From the NCBI RefSeq assembly GCF_018260555.1, contig NZ_JAGLBB010000047.1, positions 1 to 26,834 on the forward strand: a stretch of 26,834 nt of DNA, read 5' to 3'. The DNA is from Deinococcus sp. (GTDB lineage: Bacteria; Deinococcota; Deinococci; Deinococcales; Deinococcaceae). A program made the position numbers and the translations under genes. Position 1 is the stretch's first letter. Every line of letters begins with the position of its first letter. The notes under the pieces are model-generated. The model saw only the letters and a list, made by a program, of their open reading frames with translations, did not search any database and was not told the DNA's origin. Shown piece by piece: positions 17,454-26,834 of this stretch.

Positions 17454-18428
17454 TTACACCTTCTGGATGGCGCTGCGGCCCAGCAGCCCCTGGGGCCGCA
17501 CGAGCAGGATGACGAACAGCAGCGCGAACGCCACGGCGTCCTTGTACGCCGAGTACTGGGAGGGCACGAAAGCCTCGGCCAGCCCAATCACCAGTCCGCC
17601 CAGCACCGCGCCGGGAATGCTGCCCAGGCCGCCCAGCACGATGACCGCCAGGCCCTTGAGACCGTACACCACCCCGAAGTACGGCCCGGCCACGCCGAAG
17701 GCCGTGCCGACCAGCGTGCCCGCCAGTCCGCCCAGGAAGCCGGACAGGAAGAACGTGATCAGGATGAAACGGTCCACGCTGATGCCCAGCAGGCTGGCGG
17801 TCGTGGGGCTTTCTGCCACGGCCCGCAGCGCCTTGCCGATCTTGGTGCGGCCGATCACGTAGCCCAGCACGGCCAGCATGACCAGACTGACTGCGAAGAT
17901 GATGACCTGCACGGTGCGGATGATGACGATCTTGCCGCCCAGCGTGAACGACAGTGCGGGCGGCGTGTCCCCGTACGCGTTCGACGGGAAGTTATAGATT
18001 TCCGCGCCGACAAGCAGCTGGATCAGGTTCACGATGACCAGGGCCACGCCCAGCGAACTGACCAGCGCCAGCAGCGGATCGGCGCCGCGTGACCGCATGG
18101 GCCGGAACGCCAGCCGTTCGATCAGCACCGCGACCAGTCCCGCCAGGGTGGCGCCCAGCAACGTGGCCAGCGCGAAGGTCAGCGGCTGCCCCGAGAAGGG
18201 CGAACCGTCCGGGAACAGGTTCACGCCCTTGAGCAGCCCGTTGTTCTCGAACTGCCCGACGACCAGCGTGTACGTGAAGTACGCGCCGAGCGTGAAGACC
18301 GCCCCGTGCGCGAAGTTGATGATGCCCAGAATCGAGAAGACCAGCGTGTATCCCAGCGCGAAGATGGCGTACACGCTCCCGATGGCCAGGCCGTTCATGA
18401 GGTTCTGAATGAACTGACTCAGCTCCAT
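17454..18428 (-). CDS. livH: Branched-chain amino acid ABC transporter permease LivH
   Basis: 324 residues, inner-membrane permease. The blocks NGLAIGSVYAIFALGYTLVFSILG-like N-terminus, INFAHGAVFTLGAY, RPMRSRGADPLLALVSSLGVAL, KIGKALRAVAESPTTASLLGI (coupling helix) and VLGGLGSIPGAVLGGLVIGL are those of LivH. A 50-residue insert around VGQFENNGLLKGVNLFPDGSPFSGQ lies between early helices, probably outside the membrane. AAAGGAG is five bases before ATG. A 10-bp hairpin and an R repeat separate it from the binding-protein gene upstream. Confidence 0.94.
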   Translation of the reverse strand: MELSQFIQNLMNGLAIGSVYAIFALGYTLVFSILGIINFAHGAVFTLGAYFTYTLVVGQFENNGLLKGVNLFPDGSPFSGQPLTFALATLLGATLAGLVAVLIERLAFRPMRSRGADPLLALVSSLGVALVIVNLIQLLVGAEIYNFPSNAYGDTPPALSFTLGGKIVIIRTVQVIIFAVSLVMLAVLGYVIGRTKIGKALRAVAESPTTASLLGISVDRFILITFFLSGFLGGLAGTLVGTAFGVAGPYFGVVYGLKGLAVIVLGGLGSIPGAVLGGLVIGLAEAFVPSQYSAYKDAVAFALLFVILLVRPQGLLGRSAIQKV

Positions 18429-18448
18429 GAAAGCTCCTTTCAGGAGAA

Positions 18449-18476
18449 CGCCGTCAGCGTCCAGTGGCTGACGGCG
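18449..18476 (-). terminator. Hairpin between binding-protein gene and livH (attenuator-like)
   Basis: CGCCGTCAGC (18449-18458) and GCTGACGGCG (18467-18476) form a perfect 10-bp stem. On the - strand it lies just upstream of the livH ribosome binding site. There is no T tract. A partial terminator or RNA-stabilising stem here would give more binding protein than permease, as in many ABC operons. Confidence 0.5.
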
Positions 18477-18520
18477 GGGAGGGACGTGACCCGGGGGGAG
18501 GCCGGGCCTGCTACGGACTC

Positions 18521-18632
18521 ATACGGATTCCGGTGGATTCGGTGCAGTTCCGAATCAGTCCGAGCCCGAATCAGTCCGAGCGGATGCGAGTGGGAACAAG
18601 AGGGATTGGGCGGAATGGAGCGCAGTCCGTAT
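18521..18632 (+). repeat. R repeat copy 8, with internal duplication
   Basis: Begins ATACGGATTCCGG and ends GCAGTCCGTAT. The last T is also the final base (on the - strand) of the binding-protein stop codon, so the repeat abuts the gene exactly. Inside, CGAATCAGTCCGAGC occurs twice in tandem, and part of the right half is missing. Confidence 0.8.
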
Positions 18633-19831
18633 TACTTCAGGTACACGAACGAGCCGGTCTTGGCGTCCTTCATCTTGATCTGCGCGACGAAGAACTCCTT
18701 CTGGATGACCTCGCCTTCCTTATCAAAGGCGATGGGGCCCAGGGGCGTGCTGTACTTCCCGAGCAGGATCTGCTTGTTCAGTTCTACGCGCAGGTCGTCC
18801 AGTTCCCAGGTGTTGAGCTTCTTCTTGCGGTCGATGACTTTCAGGGCCTCGACCATGACCTGCACGCCCGCGTAGGCCTGCGCGGCGAACTGCGGCGGGG
18901 CCTTCTTGTACTGCGCGGTGTACTCCTTGACGAACACCTGGTTGGCGGCGCTGCCCTGCGCGGGGCTGTACGCCTGCGCGATGATCACACCGTCGCAGAG
19001 TTTCTGGCAGACGGGGAACATGTTGCTGGTGTTTAGGCCGTTTCCGCCGATGATCAGGCCCTTGTACCCCAGCTGCCTGAGCTGCTTGACGAGGTTTCCG
19101 CCGTCCGCCGCGAGACCGGAGATGATCACGAGGTCCACCTTGGCGTTCAGGACGGCCGTGACCTGCGTGGTGAAGTCCGTGTCGGTCGTCTGGAACTTCT
19201 GCACGGTGGCGACGGTCAGGCCCTGGTCCTTGGCAGTCTGCTGGAAGGTGCCGGTCTCGCTGGTCGAGAAGGCGTCGTTCTGCGCGTACAGCACGGCGAC
19301 TTCCTTGATTTTGGGGTCGAGTTTCAGGGCCTGGCGCACGGCGTTTGGCGCGACGACGGCCACCGGCGCGGAGACGCGCGCGATGAAGTTCCCGATCTGC
19401 GGGATGCCCTTGGCGGTGTTGCTGGGCCCCATGACAGGCACCTTGGCGCGCTCGGCGATGGGGTCAGACGCGAAGGCCTGCTGCGACAGGGTCGGCCCGA
19501 CGATGCCCAGCACGCGGTCCTTGGTGATCAGGTTCTGGAAGGCGTTGATGGCGCCGGCCTCGTCCCCGCCGGTGTCCTGGAAGACCAGCTTGAAGGGCGT
19601 GCCGTTGATGCCGCCCCGGCCGTTCAGGAATTTCTCGGCGAATTTCGCGCCGATCACCTGCTCCTGGCCCAGCAGGGCGGTGTTGCTGGTCTGCGCGACC
19701 GCCACGCCGATACTGATGGTCTCGACCTTCTGTGCCTGCGCGCCGAGGCTCAGGCTGAGGGCCAGCGTGGCGCTCAGGGCGGGAAGGGCGAACGACGGCG
19801 ATTGGAAACGACGTTGAGCAGGGTAAGGCAT
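18632..19831 (-). CDS. Branched-chain amino acid ABC transporter substrate-binding protein
   Basis: 399 residues from ATG 19831, which has AAGGAG five bases upstream; the frame is open further upstream but has no better start. An N-terminal signal peptide (basic YPAQRRFQS, hydrophobic ALPALSATLALSLSLG, cleavage likely after AQA) sends it out of the cytoplasm. The mature part is a type I periplasmic-binding fold of the Leu/Ile/Val family: ISIGVAVAQTSNTALLGQEQVIGAKFAEKFLNGRGGINGTPFKLVF-like start, then KDRVLGIVGPTLSQQAFA and a ligand-pocket region with DFTTQVTAVLNAKVDLVIISG. It delivers the amino acid to LivHMGF. The true ligand may be any branched-chain amino acid or a related compound. Confidence 0.93.
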   Translation of the reverse strand: MPYPAQRRFQSPSFALPALSATLALSLSLGAQAQKVETISIGVAVAQTSNTALLGQEQVIGAKFAEKFLNGRGGINGTPFKLVFQDTGGDEAGAINAFQNLITKDRVLGIVGPTLSQQAFASDPIAERAKVPVMGPSNTAKGIPQIGNFIARVSAPVAVVAPNAVRQALKLDPKIKEVAVLYAQNDAFSTSETGTFQQTAKDQGLTVATVQKFQTTDTDFTTQVTAVLNAKVDLVIISGLAADGGNLVKQLRQLGYKGLIIGGNGLNTSNMFPVCQKLCDGVIIAQAYSPAQGSAANQVFVKEYTAQYKKAPPQFAAQAYAGVQVMVEALKVIDRKKKLNTWELDDLRVELNKQILLGKYSTPLGPIAFDKEGEVIQKEFFVAQIKMKDAKTGSFVYLK

Positions 19832-19950
19832 GGTGACTCCTTGTGCAGGCGCGGCCATCCGGTGTCTCCGGGCCACTCTGAAATACGGTCCGTTGCGGGA
19901 GTGCGGCGTCGGTGCCGGGCGCAGCGGCCTCTCTATTGTGTGACCCGTGA

Positions 19951-19980
19951 AGTGTAGGCTGGCGTTCCCTTTCAAGTCAA
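19951..19980 (-). promoter_or_regulatory. Promoter of the liv operon
   Basis: On the - strand TTGACT (19980-19975) and TACACT (19956-19951) are separated by 18 bases. This is the best -35/-10 pair in the window, 120 bases before the ATG of the binding protein. A TTCGAA palindrome at 19984-19989 lies just upstream. The long leader (19832-19950) shows no clear riboswitch. Confidence 0.7.
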
Positions 19981-20020
19981 CAGTTCGAATGTTCAGATCA
20001 ATGGACCCGTTTCATTCCTG

Positions 20021-20147
20021 ATGCGGACTGCGCTTCACTTCGCCAGCGTCGGGAACGCCGCCTGCGGCTGCATACCGCAGGCCTCTGCTGCTGCTCGCGT
20101 AAGCTCAGACTTCACCGGCACTTTTCCGAATCAACCGCAGTCCGTAT
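20021..20147 (-). repeat. R repeat copy 9, reverse orientation (127 bp)
   Basis: Begins ATGCGGACTGCG and ends CGCAGTCCGTAT, giving near-perfect 12-bp terminal inverted repeats. GCCGCCTGCGGCTGCATACCGC is the reverse complement of the right-half hairpin of other copies. It lies in the 455-base gap between the divergent liv operon and HAMP gene. The rest of the gap holds the liv promoter; no operator for the HAMP/GntR operon is obvious. Confidence 0.8.
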
Positions 20148-20286
20148 CACGGGTCCGCACGCACCTGCCCCCAACCCGCCGCCGCTCTGCCTGACTCACC
20201 GCTCTGCCCGACTCACCGTTCTGGCAGACTGTGACCACCCAAGCCCGCCGCAGTTCACTCCCCACGTTCAGCCTCCCGGAGCGCGC

Positions 20287-21222
20287 ATGACCGCCACCCA
20301 CACTCCCGCCGCCCCCCGTCGGCCCGGCCTGCGCACCAAGGCCCTGCTGGTCACGGTTCTGCCCGTCCTGACCCTGGGCCTGCTCACCGCGCTGATCCTG
20401 ACCCTGCAACGCCGCGCGGAACTGGGCATCATCTCCCACGCTGTCAGCCACACCGCCGCGAGCCTGCTCGCCTCCACCCTGGACGTGCAGGACCTGAACC
20501 TGGTCGACACGCAACTGCGCGCCGCCGTCTCCGCGCCTGACGTGGCCTTCGTGGACGTACAGCCCGCCGGGAATACGCCCCGGTTCTTCACCAGCGACAC
20601 CCCCGACACCGACTGGCACCTGCGCGCCCAGCTCGACACCCACGAGCGCGCCCACCCCGGCCGGACCCACCTGACCCTCCCCGACACCCGCGCCGACGCC
20701 TACCAGAGCGCCCTGGACGCCCTGCAACCCGGCGCGCCCCCCAGCGTCCGCGACCACCTGCAAGCCCGCCTGAGCGCCCTACAGGCCGCCGCTGCGCCCC
20801 CCACCACCTACGAACTGACCACCCTGGACGTGTACGAAACGCCGTTCGGCGCCCGTGCCCTGCGCCTGCCCGGCGAGCCCGCCCCCCCCGGCCAGCTGCT
20901 GTTCCGCCTGGGCATCGGTGTCACGCTGAACGACATGAACCTCGCGCTGCAACGGCAACTGCGCCTCGTGCTGCTCGCCTGCGCCGCCACCGCCATGATC
21001 GCCGCGTTCGCCGCGTGGCGCGCCGTGCGCCGCCCCCTGCGCGTCATTCTGGCCATCACGGACGCCGCGCAGCACGCCAGCCTCGGGCACCTGGGCGATC
21101 CCATCACCGTCACCCCCGGCGGCCGCCCCGACGAACTCACGGACCTGATCACCGCCATTGAACGCCTGCGCGTCAGCCTGGACCTGGCCCTGACCCGCCT
21201 GCGCCCCGGAAACCGCCCATGA
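20287..21222 (+). CDS. HAMP-domain membrane sensor protein without kinase or methyl-accepting domain
   Basis: 311 residues. Helix 1 at about 19-40 (ALLVTVLPVLTLGLLTALILTL), an outer region of about 180 residues with a CACHE-like phrase (APDVAFVDVQPAGNTPRFF), helix 2 at about 226-245, then a HAMP domain (about 246-300) with the conserved Pro (P250) and DEL (282-284). It ends ten residues after HAMP, so no output domain is attached. The next gene, a GntR-type regulator, overlaps by 4 bp (ATGA), so HAMP may act on that protein directly. GGAG six bases before ATG supports the start. The gene is divergent from the amino-acid transporter operon. The signal is unknown. Confidence 0.85.
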   Translation: MTATHTPAAPRRPGLRTKALLVTVLPVLTLGLLTALILTLQRRAELGIISHAVSHTAASLLASTLDVQDLNLVDTQLRAAVSAPDVAFVDVQPAGNTPRFFTSDTPDTDWHLRAQLDTHERAHPGRTHLTLPDTRADAYQSALDALQPGAPPSVRDHLQARLSALQAAAAPPTTYELTTLDVYETPFGARALRLPGEPAPPGQLLFRLGIGVTLNDMNLALQRQLRLVLLACAATAMIAAFAAWRAVRRPLRVILAITDAAQHASLGHLGDPITVTPGGRPDELTDLITAIERLRVSLDLALTRLRPGNRP

Positions 21223-22199
21223 GCGGCCCGGCCCCCACCTTCACCGCCGACACCCTCGAAAAACGCTCCCTGGGCGAACACATCGCCGCGCACCTGCAAG
21301 AACTCCTGCTCGACGGCCGCCTGAAACCCGGCGACACCCTCCCCAGCCAGCGGGAACTCGCGCAGCAGTACGGCACCAGCGTCGCCGCTGTGCGCGAAGC
21401 GGTGTCCATCCTCTCTGCCAGCGGCGTCCTCGACGCCCGCCCGGGGCGGGGCACCGTCATCCTGCCCGTCACGCAGCAGGCCCCCAGCATCAACCTGTGG
21501 CTGGGCGCCGTGCACGACGAGACCGAAGCGCACGCCTTCCTGGACACCCGGCAGGCGCTGGAACACTACACGATTGCCCGCGCCGCCCGGCACGCCACGC
21601 CCCGGCAGCATGCCGACCTGCTCGCGCACCTGCACCGCATGCGCGACGCGCAGGGCGAACCCGAGGCGTTCATCCAGGCGGACCTGGCCCTACACATGGC
21701 CATCGCCCAGGCCGCCGGGAACCCGGTCGTGCTGCGCCTTCTGCGCGCCATTCACATGCCCCTGGCGAACCTGATGCGCGCCATCAGCACCGACCTGATG
21801 CTCGCCGGCCGCTTTCCCGCCCTGTACACCATGCACGAACAGATCATCGACGGCGTCATCCGCCGCGACGCCCACGCCGCCACGCAGGCCTTCGACCAGA
21901 TGCTCGACCAGACCACCGAAGGCGGCACCCTGGAACGCGCCCTCGGCCACCCGGAACGGCCCGACCCGCCCCTCGGGGCCCCCTTCCTGGAAGACCTGCA
22001 CTGGAACCTCACCCGCCTCATCGGCCCCATGGCCGACATCCTGATCCCCGAAGCCGCCAGCGAACTCGGCCTGGACCCCGACGCCCTGACCCGCACCCAC
22101 CTGCCCCGCTACCTCGGCAACCTTGCGCGGCAACTCCCCGACGGCAAACAGGACGAATGGGCCGCCCTGAGCGGACTGCTGGAAAAGCGCTACGGGTGA
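21219..22199 (+). CDS. GntR-family (FadR/FCD) regulator with extra C-terminal domain
   Basis: 326 residues, about 80 longer than common FCD regulators. The N-terminal winged helix (17-84) has LKPGDTLPSQRELAQQYGTS..AVREAVSILSASGVLDARPGRGT, the GntR signature. The FCD ligand domain is at about 105-232: D155 and H159 (DLALHMAI) and H206 (HEQII) could hold a metal, but the usual last His (near 228) is replaced by MLDQ. Residues 255-326 (FLEDLHWNLTRLIGPMADILIPEA..LG...LPRYLGNLARQLP) form a small helical domain resembling one found at the C-terminus of various signalling proteins. Coupled to the HAMP protein upstream, so it may be membrane-signal controlled. It may regulate the divergent liv operon. 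Confidence 0.87.
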   Translation: MSGPAPTFTADTLEKRSLGEHIAAHLQELLLDGRLKPGDTLPSQRELAQQYGTSVAAVREAVSILSASGVLDARPGRGTVILPVTQQAPSINLWLGAVHDETEAHAFLDTRQALEHYTIARAARHATPRQHADLLAHLHRMRDAQGEPEAFIQADLALHMAIAQAAGNPVVLRLLRAIHMPLANLMRAISTDLMLAGRFPALYTMHEQIIDGVIRRDAHAATQAFDQMLDQTTEGGTLERALGHPERPDPPLGAPFLEDLHWNLTRLIGPMADILIPEAASELGLDPDALTRTHLPRYLGNLARQLPDGKQDEWAALSGLLEKRYG

Positions 22200-22207
22200 G
22201 AGGGGTG

Positions 22208-22343
22208 ATACAGACTGCGATTGATTCGGCGCAGTTCCGAATCAATCCGAGCGGACGCGAGTAGGGACAGCGGACACCCCTTCGCGGTATGGAGCCGCAG
22301 GCGGTGCTCTTCCGACTGTGGCGCAGTGGAGCGCAGTTCGTAT
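22208..22343 (+). repeat. R repeat copy 10, full length (136 bp)
   Basis: Begins ATACAGACTGCG and ends GCGCAGTTCGTAT. It contains the perfect GATTGATTCGG / CCGAATCAATC hairpin. It fills almost the whole gap between the convergent GntR and PolX genes, 8 bases from one stop codon and 7 from the other, so it may be their terminator. Confidence 0.9.
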
Positions 22344-22350
22344 CAGGGCT

Positions 22351-24066
<1,716 letters not shown>

Positions 24067-24072
24067 ACCCCC

Positions 24073-24078
24073 AGGGTA
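24073..24078 (-). promoter_or_regulatory. -10 box of the probable leaderless polX transcript
   Basis: On the - strand TACCCT is followed by GGGGGT and ATG 24066. The start codons of polX and the divergent restriction-modification gene are 93 bases apart, so they share this promoter region. Confidence 0.4.
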
Positions 24079-24147
24079 AGGGGATTAAGGAAGGAGAGTG
24101 AGCGCGCGCGCGGCGCAACGTGGCGTGCTGCCTGTCCAGCCAGTTGA

Positions 24148-24153
24148 TACGGT
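24148..24153 (+). promoter_or_regulatory. -10 box of the probable leaderless restriction-modification transcript
   Basis: TACGGT, then six bases, then ATG 24160. No Shine-Dalgarno precedes the ATG and no clear -35 is seen. Confidence 0.45.
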
Positions 24154-24159
24154 AACGGC

Positions 24160-26834
24160 ATGCCCGCCAGCACGCCCAACGCCGAAACCGCCGTCCACAC
24201 CTACTTCCATGAGGTACGGGCCGTGCAGGCCACCGGAGCGGGCGTCGCGGAAACCAGCTACTACCCGGCCCTGTTCAGCCTGCTGGGCAGCGTCGGAGCG
24301 GCGCTCAAACCCCGCGTGCACGCCGTGAACCACCTGAGCAACCTGGGCGCCGGAATCCCCGACGGCGGGTTCTTCGATGCAGGGCAGCTTCAGCGCGGGC
24401 AGGAACAGGACGTCCTGCGCGGCCAATTGCCCAGCCGGGGCGCCCTGGAAGTCAAATCACCCGCCGAGCAGGTCGCGGACATCGCCACCGGCCAGCAGGT
24501 TGCCCGGTACCTCGACCTGTACGGCCTGGTGCTCGTCACGAACCTGCGCGCCTTCGCGTTGTACACCCGCGACAACGGCCAGCCGAAACTGCTGGAACAC
24601 CTGGAACTCGCCCCGAACGCCGCCACGTTCTGGACGCTGCTGCGCGACCCGGACGCCCAGGCGCAGCACGCCGCGCCCCTCGCGGAATTCCTGACCCGCG
24701 CCCTTCAGACCGGCGCGCCCCTGCGCACCCCCGAGAGCGTCGCGTGGTTCCTCGCCAGTTACGCCCGCGAAGCCAAACACCGCCTGAGCCACACGCCCCT
24801 GCACGCCATCGCCCCACTGAAAAACGCACTCAGCGAGGCACTTGACCTGAAATTCGAGGATGAACAGGGCGAACGCTTCTTCCGCTCCACCCTGATCCAG
24901 ACCCTCTGGTACGGCCTGTTCAGCGCGTGGGTGCTGCACACCGCCCAGCAGCCCCAGCTGCCGTTCAACTGGCGAGCCGCCGCATGGGAACTGCACCTGC
25001 CCGTCATGCAACGCCTGTTCGGGGAACTCGCCAACCCCTCCGCGCAGCACAGCCTGAACCTCACCGACCTGCTCGACCGGACCGCCGCCACCCTGGCCCG
25101 CGTAGACGTGGACAGCTTCACGCAGAAATTCCAGGGCGACGCCGTGCAGTACTTCTACGAACCGTTCCTCGCCGCGTACGACCCGGAACTCCGCAAGCAG
25201 TTCGGCGTGTGGTACACCCCCACCGAAGTCGTGCAGTACATGGTCGAACGCGTGGACACCGCCCTGCGCGAGCAGCTGAACCTGCCCCTGGGTCTTGCCG
25301 ACCCTAGCGTGTACGTCCTGGACCCCGCCACCGGCACCGGCAGTTACCTGACCGCTGCCCTGGACCGCATCTGGCGCACCCTGAAGGCCCAACCCGACTT
25401 CGATGACGCCGCCCTGGACGACCTGCGCGCCGCCGTCAAGGAACGCCTGATCGGCTTTGAGATCATGCCCGCCCCGTACGTCATCGCGCACCTGCGCCTC
25501 AGCCAGCAACTCGCCCGGTACGGCGTCACGTTGCGCCCCAGCGACCCCGCCCACCCCGCCAGGCCCGAACGCGCCGCCGTGTACCTCACCAACGCCCTGA
25601 CCAACTGGCACACCACCCCCGCGCCCCTCCCCATGCCCGAACTCCAGGCGGAACAGGACGCCGCGCAGCACGTCAAGAAAAGCACCCCCATCCTGGTCAT
25701 CCTGGGCAACCCCCCCTACAGCGCCTTCGCGGGCACCAGCCAGACCGAAGAAGGCGACCTGATCGCCCACTACAAGCGCGGCCTCGTGACCGAGTGGGGC
25801 ATCCGCAAATTCAACCTGGACGACCTGTACGTCCGCTTCTACCGCATCGCGGAACGCAAGGTCGCGCAGGGCGGGCGCGGCATCGTGTCCTTCATCAGCC
25901 CCTCCTCGTACCTGAGCGACCCCAGTTTCGTGGTCATGCGCCGCGCCCTGCTGAACGAATTCAACCACCTGACCTTCGACAACCTGAACGGCGACAGCCG
26001 CGAAACCGGCAAACGCACCCCCGACGGCCAGCCCGACCCCAGCATCTTCAGCACCCCCAGCAACCGCGCCGGTATCCGCAGCGGCGCGGCCATCTCCCTG
26101 CTCGTGAAAACCGGACTGGACGGCGAACCCACCGTGCAGTACCGCGAATTCTGGGGCGCAGGCAAAGGCACCCAACTGCTGACCGCCCTGCAAGGCAGCG
26201 GCCCCACATACCAGACGGCCACGCCCACCCCCGCCAACCGCCACACCTTCCGCCCCGGAGACAGCAGCGCCGATTACCAGAGCTGGCCGAAAGTGGTGGA
26301 ACTGGCTGAGGTTGCCCCTTTCAACGGCCCCATCGAACGACGCGGACTCGCGCTGATCGATATGGACGCCGAGACACTCACGCAGCGCGTCTCCAGCTAC
26401 TTTGACGCGTCAGTCAGCAACGAGGTGGTCGAGGGGCTGCACCCCAAGCTGATGATGACGGGAAACCGAATCAATGGCGCTGATGCCCGGAGAAAGCTGC
26501 TGGCAGAACACACGTTCGATCCGGCCAACGTCGTCCGGTATCCGTTCAAGCCCTTTGACGTGCGGAACGCTTACCTTGCCAACATCCGGCCACTGTTCAG
26601 CGAACCCAGCCCGCAGCTTCTGGCTCAGCGCACTGGGAATGAATTTCTGATCACGCGTGATTCTGCCTCCAACGCGGACGAGGGGCGACCATTTTACTTT
26701 TCGACAGTTGTCGTGGATTACGACGCACTCGGAGGTCATGCGCGGCATTTCCCGGTCATGCTGGTCTCGGCTCCGTCCGCCTCCGATGGCCTGTTTGCCT
26801 CTTCTGAACCGACTCTCCGGGCGAACCTCTCGTC
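24160..26834 (+). CDS. Single-chain restriction-modification enzyme (nuclease plus N6-adenine methyltransferase), 3' part outside the window
   Basis: 891 codons are open from ATG 24160 to the right edge, with no stop. N-terminal region: GIPDGGFF (D68) and ALEVKSP (E97, K99) form the PD-(D/E)xK nuclease pattern. Methyltransferase: FGVWYTPTEVVQYMVERV leads into motif I DPATGTG (388-394) and motif IV NPPY (517-520), the gamma-class adenine methyltransferase set. No SF2 helicase lies between nuclease and methyltransferase, so it is closer to type IIG than to the full type ISP enzymes of the LlaGI kind. The part after about residue 705 should be the target recognition domain. Codon use changes there from almost all C/G-ending to mixed, suggesting replacement by recombination. 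Its function is likely defence against phages and foreign DNA. Confidence 0.9.
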   Translation, partial: MPASTPNAETAVHTYFHEVRAVQATGAGVAETSYYPALFSLLGSVGAALKPRVHAVNHLSNLGAGIPDGGFFDAGQLQRGQEQDVLRGQLPSRGALEVKSPAEQVADIATGQQVARYLDLYGLVLVTNLRAFALYTRDNGQPKLLEHLELAPNAATFWTLLRDPDAQAQHAAPLAEFLTRALQTGAPLRTPESVAWFLASYAREAKHRLSHTPLHAIAPLKNALSEALDLKFEDEQGERFFRSTLIQTLWYGLFSAWVLHTAQQPQLPFNWRAAAWELHLPVMQRLFGELANPSAQHSLNLTDLLDRTAATLARVDVDSFTQKFQGDAVQYFYEPFLAAYDPELRKQFGVWYTPTEVVQYMVERVDTALREQLNLPLGLADPSVYVLDPATGTGSYLTAALDRIWRTLKAQPDFDDAALDDLRAAVKERLIGFEIMPAPYVIAHLRLSQQLARYGVTLRPSDPAHPARPERAAVYLTNALTNWHTTPAPLPMPELQAEQDAAQHVKKSTPILVILGNPPYSAFAGTSQTEEGDLIAHYKRGLVTEWGIRKFNLDDLYVRFYRIAERKVAQGGRGIVSFISPSSYLSDPSFVVMRRALLNEFNHLTFDNLNGDSRETGKRTPDGQPDPSIFSTPSNRAGIRSGAAISLLVKTGLDGEPTVQYREFWGAGKGTQLLTALQGSGPTYQTATPTPANRHTFRPGDSSADYQSWPKVVELAEVAPFNGPIERRGLALIDMDAETLTQRVSSYFDASVSNEVVEGLHPKLMMTGNRINGADARRKLLAEHTFDPANVVRYPFKPFDVRNAYLANIRPLFSEPSPQLLAQRTGNEFLITRDSASNADEGRPFYFSTVVVDYDALGGHARHFPVMLVSAPSASDGLFASSEPTLRANLS

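Noticed and set aside
19832..19950. Amino-acid riboswitch or leader peptide before the liv operon
   Set aside because: No consensus core, no run of Leu, Ile or Val codons in a short frame and no clear terminator/antiterminator pair.
24457..26244. 595-codon antisense frame opposite the restriction-modification gene
   Set aside because: The + strand frame has nuclease and methyltransferase motifs; the antisense product is low-complexity.

Overview
The window looks like chromosomal DNA of a Deinococcus species. The genes are very GC-rich with C/G-ending codons. The set includes a chalcone-synthase-like type III polyketide synthase, a PolX-type repair protein, scpB, an AcnA aconitase and a complete branched-chain amino acid ABC operon. 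Several start codons sit 6 to 8 bases behind a TANNNT -10 box with no Shine-Dalgarno sequence, as expected for the leaderless mRNAs common in this genus. The genus call is inference; no rRNA or other marker is present.

Layout. 0.2-3.4 kb (+): nitroreductase-family protein, aldo/keto reductase, type III polyketide synthase. 3.6-8.0 kb (-): small hydrophilic protein, haem-binding c-type protein, SPC-type (P1B-4-like) metal ATPase with a 7+7 bp dyad upstream, and a protein of unknown function. 8.15-10.86 kb (+): aconitase, ending at a perfect 16-bp hairpin. 10.9-12.4 kb: a gene-poor accessory patch with a tRNA-like 3' remnant, a small HNH-like gene, a broken lipoprotein signal sequence, two copies of a 130-bp TTAA-ended element and two copies of a second repeat. 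12.4-13.6 kb (-): pilC/gspF-type gene. 13.7-14.9 kb (+): tsaC and scpB, overlapping. 15.0-19.8 kb (-): binding protein, livH, livM, livG, livF. 20.3-22.2 kb (+), divergent from the liv operon: a HAMP membrane protein overlapping by 4 bp a GntR/FCD regulator with an extra C-terminal domain. 22.35-24.07 kb (-): PolX-like protein. 24.16 kb to the right edge (+): a single-chain restriction-modification protein, cut by the window.

A dispersed repeat (called R here; full unit 136 bp, ends ATACGG...CCGTAT) occurs about ten times as full, partial or rearranged copies, mostly against gene 3' ends. A second family (called B; 130 bp, ends TTAAGTAC...GTACTTAA) occurs twice with six mismatches.

Points most worth following: the HAMP/GntR pair, which looks like a non-kinase sensor-regulator unit divergent from an amino-acid transporter; the PolX-like protein whose polymerase aspartates are replaced while the PHP nuclease motifs remain; the R and B repeats; and the change in codon usage inside the restriction-modification gene where its specificity region begins.
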